From positions 1,174,626,863-1,174,690,862 of the forward strand of contig NC_090437.1 in assembly GCF_031143425.1 (NCBI RefSeq): DNA of 64,000 nucleotides, read 5' to 3'. Below the pieces are notes generated by a model. It was not told the origin of the DNA and ran no database searches. It worked only from the letters and a program-made list of their open reading frames with translations. The position numbers and the translations under genes were made by a program. This document shows positions 35,972 to 47,440 of the stretch, piece after piece (the first letter of the stretch is position 1; each line of letters opens with the position of its first letter). The stretch is from Pleurodeles waltl (lineage: Eukaryota; Chordata; Amphibia; Caudata; Salamandridae).

Positions 35972-37490
35972 GCATGGCAAAGACACCCCAGGATCTCGGA
36001 GGAGGAGCTCAGGGCCATGGTGGAGGAAATCGTCCGGGTAGAGCTACAGCTATTCGGAGCACAGGTGCAGCACACCTCCATTGCAAGGAAGATGGAGCTA
36101 TGGCGAAGAATAGTGGACAGGGTCAACGCAGTGAAACAGCACCCAAGAAATCGGGAGGACATCAGGAAGCGGTGGAACGACCTACAGGGGAAGGTGCGTT
36201 CCGTGGTCTCAAGATACCACCTGGCGGTTCAGTGGACTGGCGGCGGACCCCCACCTCCTCCCCCACAACTAACAACATGGGAGGAGCAGGTCTTAGAGAT
36301 TCTGCATTCTGAGGGCCTCGCAGGAGTAGGTAGAGGAATGGACTCTGATAAGTCAAATCTTAACTATTACAACCCCCACCCTACCTGCATGCTATCACAT
36401 ACCCCCACCCTCACCCCCAGCACCCCAACTCCTCACATATGTCACAACATCACAAACCACCCATCCCAACACCAAGCCCTGCATGAAACAACAAAGCATG
36501 GACACCCATCAGTAAAGCATGCCCACTGCACATACCCATACAACCCCCTAAACCATCCTCACACAAGGTCTCACACAGGAATGCAAACACTGGGGTACAC
36601 GGTCACCCACCCATTGCACACCATGACAAACACAGATGTAATAACCATCCGTTTACACCCCTGCAGGACCCCTGCCCAACGTCACCGGACAGGAGGGTCC
36701 ACACATGTCCACACCACCAACAGAAGAGGCCCACAGTGATGACAGCACCTCTGTCCAACTGGATCTATATGACCAGCCCGGCCCATCGGAGACCTCAGGA
36801 CAGTCGGCTCCCATCACCCAGTCACAGGCCACCACAGACCTTCCACCCTCTGGAAACACCAGCACAGCACCCACCCAGCGGGCCCATACCTCCGTCCCCA
36901 GGACACGTCAATCAGCAGTGTGTCCACCACTACAGGGAACCCAGGATAACCCACCACCCCAACAACAACAGGGACCTGGGGGCAGTGGTAGTGGGCACAC
37001 AGTCCAGGGGACGGAGGCCCAGGAACACAGGGGAACTGAGAGGGCTGCTGTGCGACAGGGGGTGGACAGGCCAAGGGAACCCACTCTCCACGAGGCCCTC
37101 TCCTCCATCATGGGAGCATCACACCACTCCCAGGAGACGATGGCAACGGTACTGGCCAAGTTTCAGGAGACCCAGCGCCTGGAGGAGGAACAGTATATGG
37201 GCTTCAGGGAGGAACTCAGAACCATCAGCTCCACCCTGGGCACCATCGTAGGGGTGCTGAAGGAACTTGTGAACACCAGGAGGGACACTGTGGCACTACA
37301 AGGGGCCCCTGACACTAGCATGGACAATGAACTGCCCACCACCTCCGCCGGCGCTAGTGGACAGGGCGCCCCGCCACAGGACCACCACACCAGCACCCCA
37401 CCCCCTGCAGAGGGAGAACCACCCCGCAAACGGTCCCTGAGATCCAGGACAAAGACAGAGCACGATGCCAAGACCTCCGCCAAGAAATGA
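35972..37490 (+). pseudogene. Harbinger gene 1: SANT/Myb-like protein (copy B)
   Basis: Exon 1 35972-36347 and exon 2 36667-37490. The SANT domain (ISEELRAM-like start, IARKMELWRRIVDRVNAV, IRKRWNDLQGKVRSV) and the full exon 2 frame (MSTPPTEEAHSDDSTS to KTSAKK) are open. Two defects are visible against copy A. One G is missing at the initiator (ATGCATGG instead of ATGGCATGG), which takes the ATG out of frame. The intron donor reads ATAAGT instead of GTAAG. An upstream in-frame Met exists only in CA-rich sequence at 35651. The acceptor CCCTGCAG is intact. Confidence 0.75.
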
Positions 37491-37676
37491 GACCACCCTG
37501 ATTGTCATCCTACTATCCCACTTTGTCACCCTGTCCATACTGAAACTGCCCCAGCTCCACTTCCTATGCCCATATGGGCAATGCACCTGTGAGACTAATA
37601 GACTGGACTCTGCCATGGACATTCCTCCGCCATCACCCCTCACCATTTCACTACCCCCTCCAATATTGAGCACTTA

Positions 37677-37682
37677 AATAAA
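37677..37682 (+). terminator. AATAAA poly(A) signal for gene 1 (copy B)
   Basis: Same position relative to the stop as in copy A. Confidence 0.6.
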
Positions 37683-37969
37683 CACCCTTAAAGCACAAAA
37701 CAATCTGGAGTCTGTCTGTGATTTTGAAATAGTGTATTAGCAATTACAGTGACAAAATGCTCTTTCAAGTTTAATGTCAACATACCTATGTCACACAGCT
37801 CTAGTCCATGAGGAATCTAAGCAGATGTCACACAGTGGGACCCACATCTGTGAAATCGTAAGGGAAAGTGACAACTCAGTGACCATACACTGGGTGAAAA
37901 CGACCCAAGGTAGAGAGGTAGTAGTGTTAAAGTACATGTAGTAGGCAGGTTTGTATTCTTACCTGTGTC

Positions 37970-39097
37970 TCACTGGAAATATTGCTGGATCACTGAGTCC
38001 CTGTTGTGCATGTCTTCTTCCCCTGCTTCCTTGTCTTCACTGTCCACAGGCTCCACAGCTGCAACAACACCGCCATCTGGACCATCCTCCTGCAGAAAAG
38101 GCACCTGTCGTCGCAAAGCCAAGTTATGAAGCATACAGCAGGCCACGATGATCTGGCACACCTTTTTGGTGAGTAGAATAGGGATCCACCTGTCATATGG
38201 AGGCACCTGAACCTGGCCTTCAGGAGGCCGAAGGTCCACTCGATCACCCTCCTAGTTCGCCCATGGGCCTCATTGTAACGTTCCTCTGCCCTTGTCCTGG
38301 GATTCCTCACTGGGGTCAGTAGCCATCACAGGTTGGGGTAACCAGAGTCACCTGCAAATGGTGAGGGACAACTGTTAGACACGTGCCAACCTGGAGGGAT
38401 ATCCCCAGACCCAGACAACCATTCCCACTGACTTGCTTACAGGTGCTCACCCAATAGCCACACACCGTGCCTCTGGAGGTGGCCCATCACATAAGGGATG
38501 CTGCTATTCCGCAGGATGTAGGCGTCATGCACTGAGCCAGGGAACATGGCATTCACATGGGAGATGTACTGGTCTGCCAAACATACCATCTGTACATTCA
38601 TCGAATGATAACTCTTCCGGTTTCTGTACACCTGTTCACTCCTGTGGGGGGGGACCAAAGCCACATGTGTCCCATCAATGGCACCTATGATGTTGGGGAT
38701 GTGTCCCAGGGCATAGAAATCCCCTTTCACTGTAGGCAAATCCTCCACCTGAGGGAAAACGATGTAGCTCTGCATGTGTTTCAGAAGGGCAGACAACACT
38801 CTGGACAATACGTTGGAAAACATAGGCTGGGACATCCCTGATGCCATGGCCACTGTTGTTTGAAATGACCCACTTGCAAGGAAATGGAGCACTGACAGCA
38901 CCTGAGGGGGGATTCCTGTGGGATGGCGGATTGCTGAAATCAGCTCTGGCTCCAACTGGGTACACAGTTCCTGGATTGTGGCACGGTCAAGCTTGTATGT
39001 GATAATCAGATGTCGCTCCTCCATTGTCGACAGGTCCACCAACGGTCGGTACACCGGAGGATGCCGCCATCTCCTCACATGTCCCAGCGGACGGTGC
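37970..39097 (-). pseudogene. HARBI1-type transposase (copy B, single stop)
   Basis: On the minus strand, exon 1 is about 39097-38451 and exon 2 is 38351-37970. The donor is TTGG|GTGAGC, the acceptor ATTTGCAG, and the phase is 1. Exon 1 is fully open, with LDRATIQELCTQLEPEL, AIDGTHVAL (first Asp), RNRKSYHSMNVQMVCLAD and SVHDAYILR (second Asp). Exon 2 opens with the HARBI1-typical GDSGYP, then hits a TGA where copy A has a Ser codon. It continues with RRVIEWTFGLLKARF (catalytic Glu, but Trp where copy A has Arg), and the frame is lost near the following Lys/Val-rich stretch. The most likely start Met is near 39024 (MEERHLI), giving roughly 318 codons, near the HARBI1 length. Confidence 0.85.
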
Positions 39098-39545
39098 CTA
39101 TGAAGGACAACAGTGAGCACAGAGTCAAACAACTCAGAGGTACGTACCCACAGTTTACACAGAACACCTATCATACACAAAAGGTGGCCTGTATGTGTGT
39201 TGAGTCTAGGCCTAGGTATGAGTGACGCAGTTGGAAATGAAGCCATGTGGGCCCCTGAAATGGCGGCTGCCTGACCTGTAAAGTGGGACAATGGGATGTG
39301 AGGTAACTGCACTAGCGTTGTACACCGTCGCGGTAGGCGGTTGAAGACAGCGGCGCAATGCTGCATTGGTTAACATTGGACCCTATGGGTCCCAGGAGCC
39401 AATGGCGATATACGCCGGCAGTGACGGTACGCACCGCCGCGGACGTGACCGCCATTTTCAATCACTTCAATCACTCGATACCTGATCTTCGACAGGAGAG
39501 GACCTACACTGCAAGTGCTGCTGTGACCTCGGTCTGGAAGAGACA
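39098..39545. promoter_or_regulatory. divergent promoter region (copy B)
   Basis: Counterpart of 29510-29956 with the same CCAAT motif (GAGCCAATGGCG) and inverted CCAAT. Lies between the transposase and gene 3. Confidence 0.45.
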
Positions 39546-42111
39546 ATGGCTCGAGTGTCTGGGGAAAGGGCCCCTGCCTTCAAGTCGGAGGAGTTGGAGA
39601 AACTTGTGGATGGGGTCCTCCCCCAGTACACGCTAATCTACGGTCCTCCAGACAAACAGGTAAGTACACAGGGAGCATGTTGTATGGGCTATGCCTGTGT
39701 GGAGAGGGCTGGATGTAAGAAGGAAGGGGGGAGAGTGCTGCGTGCAGGAAAGACGGTGAATGCATGTGCCGCATGGCAAGGGTAGGGATGGGGGCCAATC
39801 ACTTTGACGGTGCAGTTGGTAATAACTTCTCTTTTTCCCCTGTACATTTCATGTAGGTCAGCGCCCACCAGAAGAAAGATATTTGGCGTGCCATCGCCAA
39901 GGACGTCCGGACCCTGGGGGTCTACCACAGACGGAGCACCCACTGCCGGAAAAGATGGGAGGACATTCGCCGCTGGAGCAAGAAGACAGCGGAGGCTCAG
40001 CTGGGGATGGCCTCCCAACGTGGGAGGGGTGCCCATCGCACCATGACCCCCCTGATGTTCAGGATCCTGGCGGTGGCCTACCCGGAGTTGGATGGGCGCT
40101 TGAGGGCATCACAGCAGCCACAAGGGGGTGAGTACACTCTCATTCTGCTGACTTTGCGCGCAGTGGAGGTGTCTGGGTGGGGGAGGTGGGCTGTGGGTTT
40201 CCCTAGGCCAGGGCGAGTCCCGTAGGCAAGGCCCCTCCGTATGGCAGGCCATGTGGCACCCCACCCCACCTCTGTAGAGTGCCAAGTACAGCTAGTCATG
40301 CCCCTGTGTCATCTATGTGTGCAGATATCGTCCATAGCCGTGTTGGCCATTTCCCAGAAATTGAACAGTGGAGCCCAAGAGCGCGGCGTAGTGCAGGGGG
40401 CTTCTGTATCTGTCGTGTCCGCCAACGGTAGCGGTAATGCATGCACTCAACATGTCTTTCTTCTGTCTTCCCCCCCCTTTTTGTGGTCTCCCTGTTCTTG
40501 TGTGCATTAGCATCAGCAGGCGGAGGAGCAGTGACACCGGAGCAGGAGGGAGCTGCATCCCACATGGCCCTGGAGGGCGACACTACGGAGTCAGAATTCA
40601 GCAGTGGGACGGAGGGCGAGGGGAGCTCCACGGCGGGGACAGGAGCTGACACCAGCGACACAGACTCGTCCTCTGATGGGAGCTCCCTTGTGGTGGCGGC
40701 AACATCTGTGCCCCCCGCATGTACAGGTACAGCCGCCACCCCCCCTACCAGCACCGCCCTCCCAGCAGCCCATCAGCCTTTGCCCCGTGCCCGCTCACCC
40801 AGGAGGGTGGGCATCACCTTCGCCCCAGGCACCTCAGGACCTGCCCCAGTCACCCCTGCTGCCCTCAGTGAGGAGGCCATTGACCTCCTCATGTCCCTCA
40901 CTGTTGGGCAGTCTACCATTTTGAATGCCATCCAGAGTGTAGAGAGGCAGTTGCAACAAACCAATGCATTCCTGGAGGGCATTCATTCTGGTCAGGCTAC
41001 CCTTCACCGAGCTTTTCAGACTCTGGCCTCAGCACTGATGGCAGCCATTGTCCCCGTCTCTAGCCTCCCCCCTCCAACTTCCTCAACCCCGACTCAATCC
41101 CCTGTACCTCAGCCTATTCCAAGCACACCTACAGACCAACATGTACACACGTCAACACCCAAGGGAAGCTCAGGCAAACATAAGCACCACACATCCCACA
41201 GGCACTCACGCAAGCATCACACACATGCAGACACACCAACATCCACTGCCTCCACTGTGTCCCCCTCCTCCTCGTCTCCCTCCTCCCTCCCAGTCTCGTC
41301 TACACTCACACCTGCATGCACTACCTCTACAGCCACTACGTCCCTCTCCAGCACACCCACCACCACACCCCGCTCACGTGCAGTCACCACCCCCACTACC
41401 ATTCACACGTCCCCTGTGTCCTCTCCCAGTGTGTCTGTGACGGCCCCTCCCAAGATACACAAACGCAGGCACACACCCACCCAACAGTCATCCACCTCAC
41501 TACAGCCTCCAGCGCATGCACCTTCACCCAAAGTCACCAAACGTACACCTCCTACAGCCACCACCTCTTCCTCCACTCCCAAACCACCCCCTCCAGCTAC
41601 CCGTCCCAGTGTGTCCAAAAAGCTTTTCCTGTCCAACTTTGACCTCTTTCCCACACCTCCCCCACCCCGTCCGTCTCATAGGTCCCGAACTAGCACCTCA
41701 GCCACAACATCTACGGGACCAGTGGTGCCTGTAGTCACCGGAATGTGGAGTGCACCGGCCACCAGGACAGCCAGTGTGGCACGGAGCCACAGCACAGACA
41801 GTCCCCCACCTGTGAAGCATCAGAAGTTGGCCAGTGCCCGGCGGGAGAGGGGGAAGACTCCAGCCACCAAAACCGCTCCCAGGGGTCCCGTTGGGAGTGT
41901 GGAGTCAGCTGTGACACCTTCCAAGGTGGGGAAGGGCCACAAGAAACCTGGCAAGTCTGGGAAGAGTAGCACGGCGGAGAAGACCGCCATCATCCCTGCT
42001 GCCCAGGAGGCCACTGCTAGCACCAGCCCAGCTGCCCAGGAGGCCACCGCCAGCGCCAGCACCAGCCCAGCTGCCCAGGAGGCCACCGCCAGCACCAGTC
42101 CAGCTGCCTAG
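39546..42111 (+). CDS. Harbinger gene 3: spliced SANT/Myb protein, open throughout (copy B)
   Basis: Exons 39546-39659, 39857-40127 and 40511-42111. The donors are CAG|GTAAGT and GGG|GTGAGT and the acceptors CATGTAG and GCATTAG. Total 1986 bases, 661 aa, phases 0 and 1 kept. Residues ~10-100 form a SANT/Myb_DNA-bind_5-like domain (FKSEELEKLVDGVLPQYTLI, KKDIWRAIAKDV, CRKRWEDIRRW). Next comes an acidic Ser/Thr region and a helix (TILNAIQSVERQLQQTNAFL) that could oligomerise. About 300 residues of Pro/Thr/Ser/His-rich sequence follow, with a basic patch (KLASARRERGKTPATK). The C-terminus is AAQEATASTSP repeats, ended by a TAG that arises within the repeat. Likely nuclear, binding element DNA. 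It is the only intact multi-exon gene in the window. Confidence 0.75.
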
Positions 42112-42560
42112 GAGGCCACTGCCAGCACCAGCCCAGCTGCCCAGGAGGCCACCGCCAGCAGAAGGCCATGATGGACCGCCAGAAAAAGGCCCGTTGGGCC
42201 ATGAAGGACCGCCAGCAAAAGGCCCGCTGGGCCATGAAGGACCGCCAGCAAAAGGCCTGTTGGGCCATGAAGGACTGCTAGCAAAAGGCCCGCTGGGCCA
42301 TGAAGGACCGCCAGCAAAAGGCCCGTTGGACCATGAAGGACCGCCAGCAAAAGGCCAGTTGGGCCATGAAGGACCGCCAGCGCCAGCCCCGCTGGGCCAT
42401 GAACGACCGCCAGCAGCTGAGACCCTGCAATGGAGACCGCCATCTGAAGCACCGCTGAACAGGGTACCACCATCTGAAGCACCGCTGAACAGGGCACCGC
42501 CATCTGAAGCACCGCTGAACAGGGCACCGCCATCTCAAGCACCGCTAGCCCATGAGCGGC
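42112..42560. repeat. 33-nt GACCGCCAGCAAAAGGCC-type repeats after gene 3 (copy B)
   Basis: About eight units of ATGAAGGACCGCCAGCAAAA plus GGCCCGCTGGGCC, then CACCGCTGAACAGGG units. One frame reads MKDRQQKARWA repeatedly but is not in frame with gene 3. Copy A keeps only about three such units. Confidence 0.8.
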
Positions 42561-42589
42561 AGGGGCACTGACGCAACTGAATCCGTCAC

Positions 42590-42970
42590 GGGGTGAATGA
42601 TGCACTCTGGGCATCATGCCCCCTCCAGAACCAGTGGAGACTGTCATCCACTACCTCTGTCCTTAACAGGATGAAGCACTCTGGGCACCATGCCCCCTCC
42701 AGAACCAGTGGAGACTGTCATCCACTACCTCTGTCCTTGACAGGATGAAGCACTCTGGGCACCATGCCCCCTCCAGAACCAGTGGAGACTGTCATCCACT
42801 TGTGAGACTGTGGCTTTGCACTCCCCAGGATTGAACAGAGGGCAGACCACCCACTGTATAGACTTGAGAGACTGTGGCTTTACACTCCCCAGGATTGAAC
42901 AGTGGGCAGAACACCCACTGTAGAGACTTGAGAGGCTGTGGCTTTGCACTCCCCAGGATGGAACAGTGGG
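42590..42970. repeat. 74-bp (3 copies) and 64-bp (3 copies) tandem repeats (copy B)
   Basis: Same units as at 32870-33960 in copy A but with far fewer copies. Confidence 0.9.
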
Positions 42971-42974
42971 CATG

Positions 42975-43816
42975 TGGCCCCCTCGTGGATTTGGCGTCGT
43001 GCACTCAAGCGGCTGAGGTGCCCCCCCCTTTACCTCCCCCTGAGGTGCCTGTTTTCTTGGTATCTGATGCCCCTGCAGTGTTCTCTCCGTCATGGTCGGG
43101 GATCTTGTGTGGGTCTCACCCATACCGTGTGGACTATCTTAGTGCACTACCTGGACTACTATGCTTGGTATTTATTTTGTACATGGTGTATATATATATT
43201 TCTGCCTACTTGTTTTTAATATATTACAATGGTTACACTAATCTTCTATTGTCTTTGCATTCTTCCGGCGGGGGCTGGGGGGGTGTAACTGTGATGTATT
43301 GATATGCATTTGTGTGTGTTGTAGTGGGTGAGGGTGGGGGTGGGGGTGTTGCGTGTGGCATGTCCCTGTTTTTTCCCTCCCCTGTGTCGTAGGTGCAGTA
43401 CTCACCGTGGTCTTCGCCACCGGCGTTCGTGCTCCTGGTAGAGGAGCAGGAAGACTATCGCAGGGAGAATTTGGAGTTCCGGGTCCATGGTGTCCTCGTT
43501 CCTCGTGGGGTGTGTAGAGGTGAGTGTTTCCCTTCGAAATTCCTGTTTCCGCTGTGTTTTTATCCGCGGTGAATCCGCCCCGGAAAAGGTGGCGGATTGG
43601 CCTGTCATAATAGTGTGGGTGGTACATTGTCTCCCGCCTGTCTGTTGGCGGTGACCGCCGCGCTGTTTGTTTGTACCGCCGTGGCGGTCGGAGTGTTAAA
43701 GTGGCTGTCTTTGTTGGCGGTTTCCGCCACGGTCGTAATTGCAATTTTTTTACCGCCGGCCTGTTGACGGTTTTACTGCTGCTTTAACACCGTCCGCCAG
43801 GGTTGTAATGACCACC
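42975..43816. other. right terminal region of Harbinger copy B
   Basis: Non-coding, matching 33961-34815 of copy A, and ending in the GGCGGT-rich right terminal repeat. Confidence 0.7.
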
Positions 43817-44330
43817 ATAATTCTTAATAATGGGTTGCGAACACGGCCGCACTACACTGTGCCACTCTGAATATTTCCCATGTGTGGGTATGCAGCTCAG
43901 CAATTAAATTAAGGCCATCTCATGCCCGTATTAGCCAGTAAAGGAGTTTACCTGCTTTATCAACCAGTTCGTACATCCTGCCCTGATCATGGAGCTGGGA
44001 CAGTTGGACCGTATCCAGGAGCTGCAGTTCAAATTAGATGTGTACCAGTTCCTAGGCCCTACTGTAGCTTTCAGATAGCAGAATTCCCACTCTAAATGCA
44101 TCAGGTTGGCCTTGTGTTCCCGGGTCTTCACACTAATAAACTAAGCTCTACCTTGAATCACCACTTTGAAGGCTTCTCATAACATAGCAGGGGAGGAGAC
44201 AGTACCCTCATTTAGGGTAAAGTAGTCAGTGGCAGTGTTGTGCATAAAGTCAGTAAAGGAGATGTCCTGGAGCCACCAAGCCTTTAGAAGCCTAGACTGT
44301 GCTCCAGAGCCCTCTTGTTTAGTCAGTGTT
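43817..44330 (-). pseudogene. L1-like ORF2 segment upstream of RT (unit 2)
   Basis: The minus strand reads FTDFMHNTATDYFTLNEGTV, later SPAMLWEAFKVVIQGRAYFI, then KTREHKANLMHLEWE, resembling the L1 segment between endonuclease and RT. It belongs to the same L1 copy as 35018-35383, which is split by Harbinger B. Confidence 0.65.
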
Positions 44331-44479
44331 ATCATTACCTACACATTTTAAATGACCATTTCAACCTCTCAAATAAAACCAGTTTGCAGCTTGCCCCCGA
44401 CGACTTGTTGACGGCCACTTTTTCCTCATGAAAAGTTCCAAGTCTGAAGGTAAACTTTCCACTGGGATGAACCTGACTC

Positions 44480-44760
44480 TGTATTCGACCCGCGCTCCAT
44501 CTCTATCAGACCTTAACCTTTGAGATTCAGATCTACTTATTTAATTTTGGTGTAATTTTACAATTCACTCTATTTTCCTAAATTGGTTTGGGATTTTTCT
44601 TGTGCTGTGTTTTCACTTTATTGCTGTTTGAGTACTGCATAAATACTTCAGCCTGACTGTTTTGTGCCAACTTACCTGAGGGTTAAACACAGGTTTATTT
44701 ATTGCATTTGTGGTTCACCCTGACAAGGCTTCTGATTATAATTTGACTCTTAACTAACAT
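44480..44760 (+). mobile_element. diverged remnant of a Gmr1-like LTR (3' part)
   Basis: CTATTTTCCTAAATTGG, TACTGCATAAATACTTCAGC and TGACTGTTTTGTGCCA follow the order of the 3' part of the large LTR family. Confidence 0.45.
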
Positions 44761-45029
44761 TCAAATTTCATACACTGGGACACAAAACAATTTGTTGATG
44801 CATAAATAATGGTCTGTTCACAATTAATAACAAAAAAAAGACTGCCTTGGTGAAATCTCAGCCGGATTGCCTCAATATCCACATGTTGTTTTAGGAATGA
44901 CAGACATAGAATGCTACAATATCCACATATTCTTCTAGGAATGACAGCTAAGAACCTGGTGGCCTGGGTATCACTAACAGAAGGCATTTACATTGATTTA
45001 GGATGCACACCTTTTGTTAGCACAAATTC

Positions 45030-45386
45030 AAATATTCTTATTTAGGGAAGACTCCAGCCACCAAAGCCGCTCCCAGGGGTCCCGTTGGGAGTGTGGAGTC
45101 AGCTGTGACACCTTCCAAGGTGGGGAAGGGCCACAAGAAACCTGGCAAGTCTGGGAAGAGCAGCACGGCGGAGAAGACCGCCATCATCCCTGCTGCCCAG
45201 GAGGCCACTGCTAGCACCAGCCCAGCTGCCCAGGAGGCCACCGCCAGCACCAGCCCAGCTGCCCAGGAGGCCACCGCCAGCACCAGCCCAGCTGCCTAGG
45301 AGGCCACTGCCAGCACCAGCCCAGCTGCCCAGGAGGCCACCACCAGCAGAAGGCCATAAAGGACCGCCAGAAAATATTCTTATTTA
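45030..45386 (+). other. 327-bp copy of Harbinger gene 3 sequence flanked by a 15-bp duplication
   Basis: 45045-45371 duplicates the stretch corresponding to about 41849-42184 of copy B (the end of gene 3, its 33-nt repeats, and the first bases of the next repeat). It includes the shared in-repeat TAG. It is flanked by identical AAATATTCTTATTTA (45030-45044 and 45372-45386). There are no transposon ends and no poly(A). Confidence 0.8.
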
Positions 45387-45534
45387 TTATGTATTCAAAA
45401 TTCATTACCTTTGCATTTAATAAATCTATTTACAGCAAGGGTAGTCTTCTTCCTTCTTTTTAGGTTCCTTCTACACACGGCTGTAGCTGTTGCGAAGACC
45501 TCATGTTACAAATACACAAGTATACACACATAGG

Positions 45535-45737
45535 GCCTCATTATTAGTTTGGCGGTCTCAGGACCGCCATGTTGGCAGTCGTACCGCTAACAAGCTGGCG
45601 GAGAAGAGCGCCAAATTATGACATTGGTGGTATTCAGTACAGAACACAGTCAAAGAACCACTGCGGTCTGGCCGTCACAAACAACGGTAGCCATCTGCAG
45701 GCCTGAAGAGACCATGTTTCCGCCGGACAGATTATTT
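45535..45737. mobile_element. MITE fragment of the GGCGGT family
   Basis: Starts GGGCCTCATTATTAGTTTGG after ATA, with the palindrome GGCGGTCTCAGGACCGCC. The right end is lost against the CR1/L2 tail. Confidence 0.5.
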
Positions 45738-46757
45738 CTATTTATTTCTATTTAATAATTTATAAAGCGCATAGCTGCCCGAAGGCCTCCCAGCGCTAAT
45801 GCAGGACCAAGATAAACAGACAACAACTGAAAGCACTATGGAGGAAAGAGGAAGGTCTTCAGCAGTTTACGGAAAGGAAGTTCAGAGTCCACTAATTGAA
45901 CTTCAACCAGAAGAGAGTTCCATAGATGTACTGACCTGAAGGCAAAGGATCTACCTCCCCATCTTGATCTTTTAAACCGAGGTATGTTAATGAGGGAAGC
46001 AGATGAGGATCTGAGTAGTCGTTGGGGAATGTAGGGGGTTATAATCTGTCAAAGAAAGACCGGACCTCTATTGTGAAGAGCTCAGTGAACAACACAGGCT
46101 GCTTTGAAGTTTATGCGCTGTTCTATGAGTAGCCAATCAAGGGAGGCCAAGGCAGATTTTACCGAAAGATGACTCGGAATCCCCAACAAAAGACGGGCAG
46201 CAGAATTCTGTACCACCTGCAGTCTCCTCAGGACATATTTAGGAGAGCTCATAAACAGGACATTGCCATAGTCAAGACGCAAAAGGATTAGGGCCCAACA
46301 AAAGACAGGCAGCGGCATTCTGTACCACCTGCAGCCTCCTCAGGACATATCTAGGAGAGCTCATAAACAGGACATTGCCATAGTCAAGACACAAAAGGAT
46401 TAGGGCCTGAACAATAAGCCTTCTGGCTGAGAAAGGAAGAAATGTGAAGATTTTCCTGCAAGTCCTCAATGCACAAAAACAGGAAGAAGCTAGTTTCTTT
46501 GCGTGGCATTCCATTGTGAGTTGTGTGTCCAACCAGAAGCCCAAACTTTTAATGGTATCCTTAGATGGAGGGAGGTTGTTTAATCCTACTGAAGACAGTA
46601 TAGAGGTCTGGGGACACACCGCCAAGGTTTCCGTCGCAGTCGCACCAGCACAGAAACCAACTGCATAAAAGGAGACACCCACCTTCAGGAAGCCATACTC
46701 GCCTAGTTCAGGTTCCTGAACTAGACGAACTCCTGCTACTCCTGCTCGCCCAAACAC
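45738..46757 (-). pseudogene. CR1/L2-type LINE 3' end with RT C-terminus
   Basis: On the minus strand, 46757-46272 gives TIKSLGFWLDTQLTMECHAK and later QALILLCLDYGNVLF. The region 46318-46082 gives RRLQVVQNSAARLL, then SALASLDWLLIEQRINFK, both characteristic of CR1/L2 RT C-termini. The 3' tail at 45738 is an ATTTCTATTT repeat. Internally, 46170-46395 is a ~113-bp tandem duplication that breaks the frame. Confidence 0.8.
46170..46395. repeat. ~113-bp tandem duplication inside the CR1/L2 copy
   Basis: Two copies of CCAACAAAAGAC(G/A)GGCAGC ... CAAAAGGATTAGGG; unit 1 of the large duplication contains only the downstream part. Confidence 0.8.
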
Positions 46758-46789
46758 TTTGGAATCTGAAACTACAACAGCAATCGTAA

Positions 46790-47440
46790 GTACACATACT
46801 TATTTGTTACTGTTGTAGATTGTCAATTTTTGTACACTCACACAACATACATTCAGGAAGGGAATGCAAGGGCACTCACACGTAACAGCACACTAACACG
46901 CACACTCACATACAGCCACACACACTCGCATATACACAAGAACCACGCTACAGCCACCACACACACACACGTCACTAACACACACAGGTACGCACAAAAA
47001 CACTGCACAGGCCCACATTCACACAGTACCCCACAGCACCACAACACGTCACAACCACAACACAACCGCACCATTTCCAATCTCTTGGCAGGGACCCACA
47101 AGGGACACTACCCAGGGAAACATCACACATACATCACAACTTAACACTAACAGGCAACAAATACACAAACATACTGCTTATCGATCGACTTACACAAAAC
47201 ATCATATCTAACATACCATGCACATAACACGCACACAGTCAAAGCACACTAAGCCACACAATACACCAACAAGCACATCTCATCTCAACACAAACAACAC
47301 TCAATACCAACACAACAAAAAATCTTGAACACACAATTGTCCATCACAAAACACACAGCCTACTACTTCCAGACAAAAGCACTGCATACAACCTCACATA
47401 TTGGCTAAACAACACAGGTAGCCCAAGCAGCAAACACACA
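46790..47440. repeat. CA-rich low-complexity block (unit 2)
   Basis: Counterpart of 22454-23060. No gene. Confidence 0.8.

Larger units (their letters stand above)
35384..43816 (+). mobile_element. Harbinger-like DNA transposon, copy B (8433 bp)
   Basis: The termini and gene order match copy A. TSD ATA (35381-35383, 43817-43819), confirmed by the uninterrupted sequence AAACATATAATTCT at about 21915 in unit 1. Gene 3 is open throughout, the transposase has one stop, and gene 1 has lost its start and a splice donor. All three repeat arrays are shorter than in copy A. Confidence 0.9.

Noticed and set aside
40325..40427. possible extra exon of gene 3 (AG before, GT after)
   Set aside because: Including it puts exon 3 in a frame that stops at about 40649, while direct joining of 40127 to 40511 keeps the 661-codon frame.
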